From positions 496,001-560,000 of the forward strand of contig NZ_BAABBM010000001.1 of assembly GCF_039537965.1 (NCBI RefSeq): a stretch of DNA of 64,000 bases, in the 5' to 3' direction. The position numbers and the translations under genes are program-made. Within the stretch, counting starts at the first letter, position 1, and the number at the start of each line of letters is the position of its first letter. Source of the DNA: Sphingomonas limnosediminicola (GTDB taxonomy: Bacteria > Pseudomonadota > Alphaproteobacteria > Sphingomonadales > Sphingomonadaceae). Positions 10,410-20,402 of the stretch are shown here, piece after piece. The notes beneath the pieces are model-generated. The model worked only from the letters and a program-made list of their open reading frames with translations, had not been told where the DNA came from and did no database searches.

Positions 10410-11692
10410 CCGAACAAACCGCGACGCTGGGGGTCGACGGAAGCAATTTCACCTATCCGGTGCTGGACGGCACGGTCGGGCCGGAAGTCGTCGATATCCG
10501 CAAGCTCTACGGCCAGACGGGCATGTTCACCTACGATCCCGGCTTCACGTCGACCGCGAGCTGCGAAAGCGCGATCACCTATATCGACGGCGAAAAAGGC
10601 ATTCTGCTCCACCGCGGCTATCCGATCGAGCAGCTCGCCGAGAAATCGACGTTCATGGAGGTATCCTACCTCCTCCTTCACGGTGAGTTGCCGACGAAGA
10701 GCGAGCTCGACGAGTTCGTCTACACGATCAGCCGCCACACGATGGTCCACGAGCAGCTGGCGACTTTCTATCGCGGCTTCCGGCGCGACGCTCACCCGAT
10801 GGCGATCCTATGCGGCGTCGTCGGCGCGCTTTCATCCTTCTATCACGACAGCACGGACATCACCGACCCGGCGCAGCGGATGATCGCATCGCACCGGCTG
10901 ATCGCGAAGATGCCCACGCTTGTGGCGATGGCGTTCAAGTACAGCCTCGGCCAGCCCTTCATGTTTCCGCAGAATAGCCTCAGCTACACGGGCAATTTCC
11001 TGCGCATGACCTTTGGCGTTCCTGCGGAGCCCTATGAGGTCAATCCGATCATCGAGAACGCCATGCGGCGGATCTTCATCCTGCACGCCGACCATGAGCA
11101 GAATGCCTCGACGTCGACGGTTCGCCTCGCCGGCTCGTCGGGCGCGAACCCCTTCGCGTGCATCGCGGCGGGCATCGCCTGCCTGTGGGGTCCGGCGCAT
11201 GGCGGCGCCAACGAGGCCGCGCTCAACATGCTGCGCGAGATCGGCGACGTGAAGCGGATTCCCGAGTACATCGCTCGCGCCAAGGACAAGAACGACCCGT
11301 TCCGGCTGATGGGCTTCGGCCACCGCGTCTACAAGAACTTCGACCCGCGCGCGAAGGTGATGAAGGCTACTGCCGACGAGGTGCTCAAGGAGCTCAACAT
11401 CTCCGACCCCGTGCTCGATGTCGCCAAGGAGTTGGAGCACATCGCGCTCAACGACGAGTATTTCATCGAGAAGAAACTCTACCCGAACGTCGATTTCTAT
11501 TCGGGGGTGATCCTGAACGCGATCGGCTTCCCGACCGACATGTTCACGGCTTTGTTTGCGCTAGCGCGGACAGTGGGCTGGGTTGCCCAGTGGAATGAGA
11601 TGATCGCGGATCCGGAGCAGAAGATCGGCCGTCCTCGCCAGCTTTACGTCGGCGCCACGCAGCGCGACTACATTCCCGTCGGCGATCGTTAG
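10406..11692 (+). CDS. gltA: Citrate synthase (type II)
   Basis: Condenses oxaloacetate and acetyl-CoA in the TCA cycle. The 428-residue protein has the size and features of Gram-negative hexameric type II enzymes: an N-terminal beta domain (residues 1-60), [11 protein letters not shown], and the active-site motifs [28 protein letters not shown] and [15 protein letters not shown], with Asp in the region NVDFYSG. Translation is coupled to gltX through a 4-base overlap. The stop overlaps the stop of the convergent histidine kinase gene by four bases (11689-11692). Confidence 0.98.
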   Translation: MTEQTATLGVDGSNFTYPVLDGTVGPEVVDIRKLYGQTGMFTYDPGFTSTASCESAITYIDGEKGILLHRGYPIEQLAEKSTFMEVSYLLLHGELPTKSELDEFVYTISRHTMVHEQLATFYRGFRRDAHPMAILCGVVGALSSFYHDSTDITDPAQRMIASHRLIAKMPTLVAMAFKYSLGQPFMFPQNSLSYTGNFLRMTFGVPAEPYEVNPIIENAMRRIFILHADHEQNASTSTVRLAGSSGANPFACIAAGIACLWGPAHGGANEAALNMLREIGDVKRIPEYIARAKDKNDPFRLMGFGHRVYKNFDPRAKVMKATADEVLKELNISDPVLDVAKELEHIALNDEYFIEKKLYPNVDFYSGVILNAIGFPTDMFTALFALARTVGWVAQWNEMIADPEQKIGRPRQLYVGATQRDYIPVGDR

Positions 11693-13023
11693 GGGGACGG
11701 CAGCGTCAGCGTGAACCGGGCGCCGGCGCCCGGCTCGCTGTCCAATGAAACATCGCCGCCCATCGACCGGGCCAGCCGCCGCGAGATGGCGAGGCCGAGT
11801 CCCGTGCCGCCTTCCGTCGCTTCGACGCGCTCGAAGCGTTCGAAGATGCGCTGCTGGTCGACGGGCTCGATGCCCGGACCCTCGTCGGAAACAGTCACCG
11901 AGGCAGTCGCCATCGTTTGCGCGAAAGACAAATGGACCGTCGAACCCTGCGGCGAGTGACGCACCGCGTTGCCGATCAGGTTTACGAGGATTTGAATAAC
12001 CGCGCGGTCCTGACCGGAGGCCGAAAGTCCTTCCCGTTTTTCCGAAGCGATGGCGACATTCCGCTCTTCGGCAAGCGGCTCGACCATCACGACTGCCTCG
12101 GCAGTGAGGGCGCCAAGATCAATAGCATGCTGGCCCGACGAAACGTCATCGCTCATCGAGCGGACAACAGACAGAAGATGCCGGGCCGCGGCGGCAATGT
12201 CGTTGCCGTAGCTGGCGTAATCGCTGCGCAGCGGGCCATCGGCGCGTTCGACGATTCGTTCGGCGCTCTCGATAATCCGATCAAGCGGCGAGCGCAGGAC
12301 TTCGTCCAGGGCATGGTCGAAAGCGTTTCCGCCCCCCAAGTCGCCAGGCATCCGGGCGGGTTGTTCGAGCTGCGCAGTGCCGCGGAAGCCGGCGAAGCTT
12401 CCGTCGGTCGTGCTGACAACCTCGCCTGTTAGGACGATGATCCGGCTCTCGTCGTTGCGGCTGCGGGCTCGCTGCTCGGCAAAGCCGCGTCGCGCGGCGA
12501 GCGCGCTGATCAGCGGCATTTCGCCCGCCTCATTCTCCTCCAGACGCACGACACGGGTCATCGGTTGTCCCGAAGCTTCGGCGAGCTCGACGCCGAGATA
12601 ATCGGCTAGCTCGGGAGACAGGGAAATGATGCGCATCTCCTCATCCGCCACCCACTCGGTATTCGAAGCTGGCGAGTCGGCTTCAGACGGCCCACCTAGG
12701 AGGGAGGCCAGGCGCGCAGCGGCAGGAACGCGTTCACTCCAGCCTTCCAGGGTCAGCGCAATTTCATCCCCGTCTGGATTGGCGCGAACCCAAAGCTCGA
12801 TGTCATGATCTTGTGAGGCGGCAACCGCCGGACGCGCCACTGGAATGCGAAGCTTGCGGGCGAGTTGCGCAACGGCGGCGACCTGCGGAAGCGCAAGCTT
12901 CTGGCCAAGTGTCGCGCCAGCCTGACGCTGCAGCGCCTCAAGCTCGGGATCAGCGGCGATCAGCCTGCCGTCCTTGTCGAGGCGCCCTAGGATCGGACGG
13001 GGCTCAGACGGTGCGCTGGCCAT
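11689..13023 (-). CDS. PAS/histidine-kinase-like protein without canonical phospho-acceptor His
   Basis: About 444 residues from the ATG at 13023, which overlaps the end of the DUF2336 gene by 20 bp; a longer TTG/GTG-type start is possible. No membrane segment is seen, so it is probably cytoplasmic. The middle (about 160-240) looks PAS-like. The dimerisation helix reads [18 protein letters not shown], where the usual H-E-[LI]-R-x-P has Glu in place of His. The ATPase domain is intact: [11 protein letters not shown] (N box), VSDEGPGIE (G1), FERFERVEA (F) and [13 protein letters not shown] (G2). It could be a pseudokinase or ATP-binding partner in a signalling pair. It forms an operon with DUF2336. 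Confidence 0.75.
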   Translation of the reverse strand: MASAPSEPRPILGRLDKDGRLIAADPELEALQRQAGATLGQKLALPQVAAVAQLARKLRIPVARPAVAASQDHDIELWVRANPDGDEIALTLEGWSERVPAAARLASLLGGPSEADSPASNTEWVADEEMRIISLSPELADYLGVELAEASGQPMTRVVRLEENEAGEMPLISALAARRGFAEQRARSRNDESRIIVLTGEVVSTTDGSFAGFRGTAQLEQPARMPGDLGGGNAFDHALDEVLRSPLDRIIESAERIVERADGPLRSDYASYGNDIAAAARHLLSVVRSMSDDVSSGQHAIDLGALTAEAVVMVEPLAEERNVAIASEKREGLSASGQDRAVIQILVNLIGNAVRHSPQGSTVHLSFAQTMATASVTVSDEGPGIEPVDQQRIFERFERVEATEGGTGLGLAISRRLARSMGGDVSLDSEPGAGARFTLTLPSP

Positions 13024-14062
13024 TGTCCGTTCCAAGCGAGTCCACAGCATATTGATAGAGAGGGTCGGCGGCGACCCAGCTCCGCGCGTTTGCGACATCT
13101 GCATCGCTCAGCCGATCGAATTCGGCGATCGCGCGGCCGAGGTCGGAGATGCCGAGAAGATCGCCAATGCCGGCGAGCAAGCCACCCGCGACTTCGCGCG
13201 CCAGATTGCCCATCCGCAACATGGCCATGATCCTTCGCGGGTCGGCCGACAGCAGTTCCTCCAGTGCGACCTCGCCGCTGAGGCCGCAGCGCCGAGCGAG
13301 CGCCTGTGCGACGAAGTTGATCTCGCCTTCTATTGCGGCGGCGCCAATGAGTTCGTTGGAGAGGGCGTCCTCTTCATCGAGCAGGCGGATTAGGGTTGCG
13401 GTCAGATTTTCGACGGAGCTTCCGGTGTCGAGGCTCGCCATGACTTGGGCCATGGCCGCCGCGAGCTGCCGATCGGCCTCGGCGGCGCCAGTGCCGACGA
13501 CAAGGTCCGCGCGAAGGGCGGCAGCGAGGGAGCAAACCAGCGCCCGGGCTTCATCCCGCGGCAAGTCGTCGAAATGAAGGAGGCATTGGCCAAAGCGGTC
13601 GCGGCGACGACCGCGAGCGATGATCAAGGCCATTGCGGCAGCCGCGACGGCACCGTCACGATGGCTGACCAATCCCTGGACGACGCGCGCCTCGCGACGT
13701 CCGGCACGGGATTTCGCACCGGTCGCAATCCGCTCCTCATCGGCACGGCGCAAGAGCAGCCGCATTAACCCTGCGCGATCGAGCAGGCCGGCCTCCGAAA
13801 GTCGGTCGAAAATAGCGAGATTGCCCTCGTCGTTCGCGGGCGTGGCCATGTTAGGCAGTGCCGCGCGCAAAGCGTCGGCAATGTCAGCCACCATGCAATG
13901 GAGCATGGCGGTCATCAGCGCCCGCTCCTGCTCCGTCAATCGCTCGGCAGAATCGAGGAAGAAGTCGACCCGGACAGTCGACAGCCGGTCGCGGCCCGCG
14001 CGGCGTGCGCGACCCGACTGGTCGGCTGCAGATGCAGCAATCGGCCATTCTTCCGGCTTCAT
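13004..14062 (-). CDS. DUF2336 domain protein
   Basis: A 352-residue, alanine/leucine-rich, all-helical protein, probably a HEAT-like repeat fold. The segment beginning VDFFLDSAERLTEQERALMTA is the typical DUF2336 opening, and the helices LLRRADEERIA and LARRCGLSGEVALEELLSAD continue it. DUF2336 proteins are common in alphaproteobacteria; their biochemical role is not established. It lies between a membrane protein gene (36 bp upstream) and a kinase-like gene (overlapping by 20 bp), which suggests that all three act in one signalling or envelope process. Confidence 0.8.
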   Translation of the reverse strand: MKPEEWPIAASAADQSGRARRAGRDRLSTVRVDFFLDSAERLTEQERALMTAMLHCMVADIADALRAALPNMATPANDEGNLAIFDRLSEAGLLDRAGLMRLLLRRADEERIATGAKSRAGRREARVVQGLVSHRDGAVAAAAMALIIARGRRRDRFGQCLLHFDDLPRDEARALVCSLAAALRADLVVGTGAAEADRQLAAAMAQVMASLDTGSSVENLTATLIRLLDEEDALSNELIGAAAIEGEINFVAQALARRCGLSGEVALEELLSADPRRIMAMLRMGNLAREVAGGLLAGIGDLLGISDLGRAIAEFDRLSDADVANARSWVAADPLYQYAVDSLGTDNGQRTV

Positions 14063-14098
14063 CCTGCCGGTGCTTATCGGATTTGCGTTAACTTCCCG

Positions 14099-15280
14099 TC
14101 AACTCGACGCTGAATGTCGCACATGCTGAACAATGAAGAAAGAAAGCGCTGCGTAGCCCAGCAGACCCACAAGATAAGGTGTCCAGGCGCCAAGGATCGC
14201 GAACGGAACCGCCGCCACAATCGCGCCACGTCGGGAGAAGAGCCACGTGTCCGCGTCCGCCGGAAAACCGTGCTTCTCGATCCGGCCTGCCTCCGCGAAT
14301 GCGATTCCGCCTATTGCACTGAGCAGTGCCCCCCAGCCGCTGACATGGCGCATCTCCCACCAGCCAAGTGCAAGCAGGGCAATTCCACTGACCGCCCATA
14401 AGATACGGCGGCTGAGCAGATGCGCAGGAAGGGGGCGCAGCCGAAGGATCGCCAGGCGATTTGCTACCAAATCCAATGGAAGGGAAAGCAGCAGCATCAC
14501 CAGTCCTGCTCCGAGCCAGCCGCGCAGAAAGCAAGCCGAGGCACCGACGATCAACGCGAGCGCGGCCCAGATGAGCCAAACCGGCCGGGCGCCGGTCTCC
14601 ATAAGCTGCTCAGTCGCAAACTCTTCGATCGGCGGCAGGACGAAACGACTGACCCAGTCGGTTCGACCACCTCGCGAGGCGCGAATGAGGCGTCGCTGAA
14701 AGTCGCCTAGGTCGGCCTCCCGCTCAACCAACAATGGCTCCTCATCACCCGCCACGGGCTGCCGAACGGCGCCTTCCTGGATGGCGCGGCGCAAAAGCGT
14801 CGACTGGAGGTCCCAATCGCCGAGCATCACTGCCGTCGATCCGAGAAGGTGCGCGTCCACTACCGCGAGGCCGGCCCAGCGCGATTCCGCATCGATACGT
14901 TCGAACGCTGCGTGGGCTTCGTCATCGGGAACGGTGACTACCGCGGGCTCGGGTTCATCGACCAGCTGGGCCACCAGTTCAGCAGAAGGCGCAATTCCAT
15001 CGCCGACAACGAGAATCGAGGCCCCTGCCTCGAACCGGCTTACGGCTTCCTGCACGTCGCTGACCGGGAAGACGCTGATCCCATCCAGACGAAGTCGCTC
15101 GAAGGCGTCCTGGAGCGCCTGGGGTACTCGCTCAACGACGACGACGATCGGTCCCGCGCCGGCCGCCGAGGCACAGCGAACCTGATAATCGATGAGCGTC
15201 CGTCCCGAGAGCGGAAGGAGCGCTCGGAGCCCTCCTTCGTCATCCTCCTGATAAGCCCCGATGAGCGCGCCGACCGCCAA
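14099..15280 (-). CDS. MobA-like / CDP-alcohol phosphatidyltransferase-like membrane protein, degenerate
   Basis: About 393 residues. The start chosen is TTG at 15280, preceded by AAGGGAAAG, giving MAVGALIGAYQEDDEGG; longer frames run into the divergent gene. Residues 10-210 look like a nucleotidyltransferase fold (LRALLPLSGRTLIDYQVRCA, GISVFPVSDV, ASILVVGDGIAPS). A linker with FQRRLIRASRGGRTDWVSRF and VLPPIEEFATEQLM resembles the DG-x-SR-x-NR-x-S segment of inositol-phosphate CDP-alcohol transferases. At least four membrane segments follow. The expected DGxxAR-type catalytic motif is replaced by LDLVANRLAILR and no second Asp pair is seen, so catalysis is doubtful. Family assignment is inference. 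Confidence 0.5.
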   Translation of the reverse strand: MAVGALIGAYQEDDEGGLRALLPLSGRTLIDYQVRCASAAGAGPIVVVVERVPQALQDAFERLRLDGISVFPVSDVQEAVSRFEAGASILVVGDGIAPSAELVAQLVDEPEPAVVTVPDDEAHAAFERIDAESRWAGLAVVDAHLLGSTAVMLGDWDLQSTLLRRAIQEGAVRQPVAGDEEPLLVEREADLGDFQRRLIRASRGGRTDWVSRFVLPPIEEFATEQLMETGARPVWLIWAALALIVGASACFLRGWLGAGLVMLLLSLPLDLVANRLAILRLRPLPAHLLSRRILWAVSGIALLALGWWEMRHVSGWGALLSAIGGIAFAEAGRIEKHGFPADADTWLFSRRGAIVAAVPFAILGAWTPYLVGLLGYAALSFFIVQHVRHSASS

Positions 15281-15364
15281 ACTTCTTTCCCTTCCCCCGC
15301 GACAGCGTTGAGCCCTCTCTAACCGCTTTCGCCTATCGTCAAAGATGGTAAACTGCCGATTGCC

Positions 15365-17665
15365 ATGAACCCATTCGCAAAACACGCCGAACCGGAAAGC
15401 CCGGTGCAGGACGAGGGCGAGCCCCTCGATCTTACGACTGCCCTGATGAGTTCGGAGCCCAGCTTCGACCAGGAGCAATGGGCGGAGAGTCGCGCGGAAG
15501 AGCGTGGCGCCGGCGGGCGGCGGGTCCTTGGCTCGTTGCTGTTGCTGCTTTCGGCCGCCTGGTTGGCGTTCAGCGCGTGGAGCGCCGGACGATCGCTGGG
15601 CGGGCAATCGCTTTCATCGCCCGCCTTCGCGCAATGGATTGCCGTTGCAGCGGGCCCGCTTGCCTTATTGGGCCTGGTCTGGCTGATGTTCGGGCGCACG
15701 CGCCGAAAGGAAGCGGAGCGCTTCACCCGATCTGTAGTCACCATGCGCACCGAAGCGCGGTCGCTCGATGCGCTGCTCGAGGTTCTATCGCAGCGGATTC
15801 ACGACAGCCGTTCCGAGTTAACCATGATGTCCCAGCATCTGATGACCCTTGGCGACGAGGCGACCGGCAAGCTCGGCGGCATCACGCGCGAGTTCGACTC
15901 CAGCAGCGAGAAGTTGCGGGTCCACAGTGAGGCGCTAGACCGGGCGGCGGACTCGGCGCGTAACGACGTCGCCGTGCTGCTCGCCGATCTTCCGCGAGCG
16001 GAACAGACGGCGCAGAAGGTCGCTGACCAACTGCGGTCGATCGGAAGCGAATCCGCGGCGAAGACGACCTCGTTCGGCGAACAGGTGGCTGCGTTGGCAG
16101 AGCAAACGCGCGCGACGGACGAGTTGGTTGCGCAGGCGGCCGACCGGCTTGCCGCAAGGCTCGCCGAAATCGACAGCGCGAGCACCAGCGCAGCGGCGCG
16201 CGTAACGGAAGCTCAAACTGCCTTCACCGGCTCTCTCGACCAGCTTCTGAATCAGTCGGCGCAGACCCTCGAGACAATCCGCTCCGGGATCGACACGCAG
16301 GCGGCAGCGGTCGCTGCGCTCGTGCAGCAGGCGTCGGCCGGGATCGGCAAGGCCGGCACACAGTCATCGGAGTCGCTGGCCGCAAACATTGAACGAGCAA
16401 CGACGTCGCTCGAAGGCCTATCGAACCGCGTCGCCGAGCAGGATCGTGCGTCGCAAAGCATGATCGCCGAGATCGACCGCGGCCTGGCAATGATCGATCA
16501 GCGGTTTGCAGAACTTGCCGCGAATGGAGACCAGCGGGCAAATCACTTCCTCGAGTCCCTTACCCGCGCCCGCAACGAACTCGACACGCTTGCCGCGCAG
16601 GCGGGCACACAGGACGGCGCAATCGACTCGCTTTCGGAGCGGACCAACGGCCTGCGCGAAAGTATCGATCGGCTTGTCAGCGAGATCCGCGACGGCGTCG
16701 GCACCGCGATCGGCGAGGCACAGGATGGCACCGACCGCCTGGTCGAAAGCGCGTCGCGTATACGCCCTGAAATCGGCTGGATCCGCGAAGCTACGGTTGA
16801 GGCAAGCGACCGGATCGCCTCCACCGAAGGACAGATTGTCGAGCAGCAGAATCGCCTGGGCGAATATCTCGCTGCGATCGACACCGGCGTCGACAATGCC
16901 GGCGCGAAGCTCGGTGAGCTTGCGGCCGTGATGGTCCAGGTCGAGCGCGAGGCAGCGAACCTCAGTGCCGAGACCGGCCCGCAACTTGTGAACGCGCTCC
17001 TTCAGGTCAAGGAAGCCGCTGCTCACGCCGCCGAGCGTGCGCGCGAGGCTATCGAAGGCATCATTCCGGCCAGCGCCGGGAAGTTATCGGAAGAGACCCG
17101 CGCGGCGTTGGAGCGCGTCGTTCGCGAGAGTGTCGAGGACAAGCTGCGCGATGTCGAAGCTGTCGCCACGCGCGCTGTGGAAACTGCGAGGTCTGCTTCA
17201 GATCGCCTGACGCAGCAGATGGTCACGCTTGGCCAAACCGCGGCGGCGCTTGAGCATCATATCGAAGCGACTAGCAGTGAGCAGCGCGAAAAGGACAGCG
17301 AAGCCTTCGCCCGCCGCGTTTCGCTGCTGATAGACTCGATGAATTCCGCCGCCATCGATGTCGGCAAGATCCTGTCCGACGAAATCGACGACAAGGCGTG
17401 GGACAGTTACATCAAGGGCAACCGCGGCGTCTTTACGCGTCGCGCAGTGCGGCTGATTGGTGGAAGCGAAACGCGCGCGATCAAGGCGCATTACGATTCG
17501 GATCCGGAATTCCAGCAGTCGGTGAACCGCTACATGGCGGACTTCGAAGCCATGCTACGCCGCGTCGTCGCGGAGCGTGATGGCGGCATCATCGCCGTTA
17601 CGTTGATGTCGTCCGATATGGGCAAGCTCTACGCCGCCCTGGCCCAGATCGACCGCCGCCGCTAA
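15365..17665 (+). CDS. Large membrane-anchored coiled-coil protein
   Basis: 766 residues with no family that I can name firmly. A short acidic cytoplasmic N-terminus (1-50) is followed by two membrane helices (about 54-74 and 85-107) and the basic FGRTRRKEAERF. A very long Ala/Glu/Ser/Thr-rich helical region runs from about 115 to 680, with no Pro/Gly clusters. The C-terminal ~80 residues (GNRGVFTRRAVRLIGG, DPEFQQSVNRYMADFEAM) appear globular. Two N-terminal membrane segments plus a giant coiled coil recall polarity factors such as Caulobacter TipN, but that is topology only. Divergent from the preceding gene; its stop overlaps that of DUF1467. Confidence 0.75.
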   Translation: MNPFAKHAEPESPVQDEGEPLDLTTALMSSEPSFDQEQWAESRAEERGAGGRRVLGSLLLLLSAAWLAFSAWSAGRSLGGQSLSSPAFAQWIAVAAGPLALLGLVWLMFGRTRRKEAERFTRSVVTMRTEARSLDALLEVLSQRIHDSRSELTMMSQHLMTLGDEATGKLGGITREFDSSSEKLRVHSEALDRAADSARNDVAVLLADLPRAEQTAQKVADQLRSIGSESAAKTTSFGEQVAALAEQTRATDELVAQAADRLAARLAEIDSASTSAAARVTEAQTAFTGSLDQLLNQSAQTLETIRSGIDTQAAAVAALVQQASAGIGKAGTQSSESLAANIERATTSLEGLSNRVAEQDRASQSMIAEIDRGLAMIDQRFAELAANGDQRANHFLESLTRARNELDTLAAQAGTQDGAIDSLSERTNGLRESIDRLVSEIRDGVGTAIGEAQDGTDRLVESASRIRPEIGWIREATVEASDRIASTEGQIVEQQNRLGEYLAAIDTGVDNAGAKLGELAAVMVQVEREAANLSAETGPQLVNALLQVKEAAAHAAERAREAIEGIIPASAGKLSEETRAALERVVRESVEDKLRDVEAVATRAVETARSASDRLTQQMVTLGQTAAALEHHIEATSSEQREKDSEAFARRVSLLIDSMNSAAIDVGKILSDEIDDKAWDSYIKGNRGVFTRRAVRLIGGSETRAIKAHYDSDPEFQQSVNRYMADFEAMLRRVVAERDGGIIAVTLMSSDMGKLYAALAQIDRRR

Positions 17666-17937
17666 CCGCCGTTGCGCGGATTGTAGAGGTCGAGATCCTG
17701 CGGCGTTACCCAGCCGTAGGTCCAGTTCGCGTAATAAATAGCGAACAGGATTGCGCCGAGCAGCGCGGCCTTGAGCAAGTGCCAGCGCAGATTGAACGCG
17801 TGCGGCGCACTGTCCGCCTGACCCGGGATCTTTGCCTTGCCCAATTCTTCGTCGGTGCGAACGCCGAAAGGAAGCAGCAAGAAAGCGCTCGCGGCGAAGA
17901 ACAGGAAGTAAATCGCGATGATCGAGGAAAGCGCCAT
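17662..17937 (-). CDS. DUF1467 family small membrane protein
   Basis: A 91-residue inner-membrane protein with two hydrophobic helices (about residues 5-23 and 54-72). The conserved LLPFGVRTDEELGKA follows the first helix, and the C-terminus YGWVTPQDLDLYNP is polar. These features match DUF1467, an alphaproteobacterial family of unknown function that in related genomes lies downstream of the RNase J gene, as here (5 bp spacing). The stop overlaps the stop of the convergent coiled-coil gene by three bases. Confidence 0.88.
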   Translation of the reverse strand: MALSSIIAIYFLFFAASAFLLLPFGVRTDEELGKAKIPGQADSAPHAFNLRWHLLKAALLGAILFAIYYANWTYGWVTPQDLDLYNPRNGG

Positions 17938-17942
17938 CGACC

Positions 17943-19583
17943 TTAGCTCGTAACTTGGAGCAGCATCACCTCAACAAGCGGCTTCTTTCCCGTCCACAAT
18001 GTGGCGCAGCGGCGAACGGCGAGCCGCACATTCTCGCGCTGTTTATCTTCGGTGATATCGGGGCTGAAGGCTTTCGTGGCGGCGTCGGTTGCGTCGGAGA
18101 TGAAATCTTCGCGGTCCTCTTCAACCGGCACACCGAAAGGCCGGATGAGCGGCTTGCCCGCTAGCCGGCCGTCGCTGCCCACCGGAACCGCAACGGTGAT
18201 CAATCCGCCATAGCCCATGCGACGCCGCTCGGTGACGGTCGAGCCGTCGGCCGGCAAGATGACATCACCGTCGAGCACAAGTTGGCCGACGCGGACTTCG
18301 TCGATCTTTTTGGGACCACCGGGAGCGAGGCGGATCACATCGCCGTTCTTTTGCACGATGGTCTTCGGCACGCCGTTGGCCAGCGCAAGGCGGGCGTGCT
18401 CCGCCAGGTGCCGCTGCTCGCCGTGAACAGGCACGACGATTTCGGGGCGCACCCATTTGTACATCTGGATGAGCTCGGGCCTGCCTGGATGGCCGGAGAC
18501 GTGAACGTGGGCCTGCCGCTCAGTGACGATCTGGACGCCGAGCTCCGACAGCTGGTTCATGATCCGGCCGATCGCGACTTCATTGCCCGGGATGATCCGT
18601 GACGAGAAGATCACGGTATCGCCTTCGGAAAGCTTTAACTCGTGCGTGCCCGCCGCAATCCGGCCGAGCGCGGCCCGAGGCTCCCCCTGCCCTCCCGTCG
18701 CGATGATCAACACTTCCCTACGTGGCAACCGCATCGCTTCGTCGAAGCTGATGGGAGCGGGGAAATCGCGGAGGTAGCCGGTCGTCTGCGCGACGCGCAG
18801 GATGCGATCGAGCGAACGACCCGCGATGCACACCCGGCGGTTTGTCTCGATGCCCACGCGTCCAATCGTTTGAAGCCGCGCCGCATTCGACGCGAACGTC
18901 GTGACCAGCACGCGCCCCTTCGCTTTCGCGACTTGCGCGAGCAGTCCCGCGTGAACGCTTTCCTCGGATCCCGACGGCTGGTCCTGGAAGACGTTGGTGG
19001 AATCGCAAACGAGCGCAAGTACGCCTTCGTCGCCGATGCGGGTCAGCACTTCGGTGCTCGGCGCCTCGCCGATTACCGGGGTCTCGTCGATCTTCCAGTC
19101 GCCCGTATGGAACACGTTGCCGAACGGCGTCTCGATGAGCAGCCCATTTCCTTCAGGGATCGAGTGCGAAAGTGCGACAAAGCTGACCTTGAACGGGCCC
19201 AGGTCGATGCTTCCGCCGCGCTCGATCACGTTGAGCTTCACGCGGCCGGTCAGCCCTTCTTCTTCAAGCTTGCCCGCGATCAGGCCCGCCGTGAACGGCG
19301 TGGCGTAGAGCGGTACCTTCAGCTCATCGGCGAGGTAGGGAAGCGCGCCGATATGATCCTCATGCCCGTGGGTCAGGACGATTCCGACAAGCCGCTCCTG
19401 CTGATTCTCGATGAACTCGAGGTCGGGAAGGATGAGCTCGATCCCCGGGTAATCCGAGCCTGCGAAGGTCAGGCCGAGGTCCGCCATCATCCACTGGCCC
19501 CGACAGCCGTAGAGATTGACGTTCATGCCAATCTCGCCCGAGCCGCCGAGCGCGCAAAAAAGCAGTTCTTCTCCGGGGATCAT
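17943..19583 (-). CDS. rnj: Ribonuclease J
   Basis: Metallo-beta-lactamase-fold RNase with 5'-to-3' exonuclease and endonuclease activity, involved in RNA maturation and turnover. The 546-residue protein has the metal-binding motif THGHEDHIGALP (residues 71-82), HTGDWKID, the beta-CASP region with DSTNVF, and SGHPGRPELIQMYKWVRP. The C-terminal domain is shorter than in Bacillus RNase J, as usual for alphaproteobacteria. It starts one base after the coaX stop and is the next to last gene of the long nuo-birA-coaX-rnj block. Confidence 0.95.
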   Translation of the reverse strand: MIPGEELLFCALGGSGEIGMNVNLYGCRGQWMMADLGLTFAGSDYPGIELILPDLEFIENQQERLVGIVLTHGHEDHIGALPYLADELKVPLYATPFTAGLIAGKLEEEGLTGRVKLNVIERGGSIDLGPFKVSFVALSHSIPEGNGLLIETPFGNVFHTGDWKIDETPVIGEAPSTEVLTRIGDEGVLALVCDSTNVFQDQPSGSEESVHAGLLAQVAKAKGRVLVTTFASNAARLQTIGRVGIETNRRVCIAGRSLDRILRVAQTTGYLRDFPAPISFDEAMRLPRREVLIIATGGQGEPRAALGRIAAGTHELKLSEGDTVIFSSRIIPGNEVAIGRIMNQLSELGVQIVTERQAHVHVSGHPGRPELIQMYKWVRPEIVVPVHGEQRHLAEHARLALANGVPKTIVQKNGDVIRLAPGGPKKIDEVRVGQLVLDGDVILPADGSTVTERRRMGYGGLITVAVPVGSDGRLAGKPLIRPFGVPVEEDREDFISDATDAATKAFSPDITEDKQRENVRLAVRRCATLWTGKKPLVEVMLLQVTS

Positions 19584-19584
19584 T

Positions 19585-20364
19585 TCAGCTTCGCGTGGCC
19601 ATGTCGTGCAGCAGACTCAACCCCTGGATGGTGAGATCGGGCTCAATCGCGTCGAAAACGTCGGTGTGCTTGTCGAACAAGGTGGCGAGGCCGCCGGTGG
19701 CGATCACCTTAACAGGCGAACCGATCTCGGCTTTCAGGCGATCGGTCAGCCCTTCGATCATCGCGACATAGCCCCAGTAGATGCCAATGATCATCTGGCT
19801 CTCGGTCGTGCGGCCGATGACGCGATTCGTGGCCGGTGCTTCGATAGCGATACGCGGAAGCTTTGCCGCTGCGCTCACCAGTGCGTCGAGCGACAGGTTG
19901 ATGCCGGGCGCAATGATGCCGCCGCGATAGGCGCCGCTTGGACCGACAACGTCGAACGTCGTCGCGGTGCCAAAGTCGATGACGAGCAGGTCGCCAGAGT
20001 GCTTGGCATGAGCGGCAATGACGTTGAGCGCGCGGTCGGCTCCGACATTTTGCGGCTCGTCGACGTCGAGCTCTATCGGCCACTCCGCCTTGCCGTGACC
20101 GGCAATCAGTGGCTGGATGTGGAAATATTTGCTGGCGAGCACTTCGAGATTGTGAAGCGCGCGCGGCACCACCGTCCCGATGATCACCGCACTGACGTCG
20201 GATTTCGAATAACCTTCGAGCTCCAGCAGCTGGTGCAGCCAGACGGCATATTGATCGGCCGTCCGCCGCGGATCGGTCGCAATCCGCCAGCGCGCCTTGA
20301 TGGTCCCGCGATCGACAAGCGCGAAGACGAGGTTCGTATTGCCGGCATCCACCGCTAACAGCAT
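19585..20364 (-). CDS. coaX: Type III pantothenate kinase
   Basis: First step of coenzyme A synthesis: ATP-dependent phosphorylation of pantothenate. It has 259 residues, standard for CoaX, with the ASKHA-fold phosphate loop at the N-terminus ([15 protein letters not shown]). Catalytic Asp and adenosine motifs follow ([37 protein letters not shown]). The C-terminal [11 protein letters not shown] completes the nucleotide site. In related genomes birA directly precedes coaX; here two unrelated genes lie between them. Confidence 0.96.
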   Translation of the reverse strand: MLLAVDAGNTNLVFALVDRGTIKARWRIATDPRRTADQYAVWLHQLLELEGYSKSDVSAVIIGTVVPRALHNLEVLASKYFHIQPLIAGHGKAEWPIELDVDEPQNVGADRALNVIAAHAKHSGDLLVIDFGTATTFDVVGPSGAYRGGIIAPGINLSLDALVSAAAKLPRIAIEAPATNRVIGRTTESQMIIGIYWGYVAMIEGLTDRLKAEIGSPVKVIATGGLATLFDKHTDVFDAIEPDLTIQGLSLLHDMATRS

Positions 20365-20402
20365 TGCGCGCCCTTAGGGGTATTCGCTCGGCGCGCAAAG
20401 CG

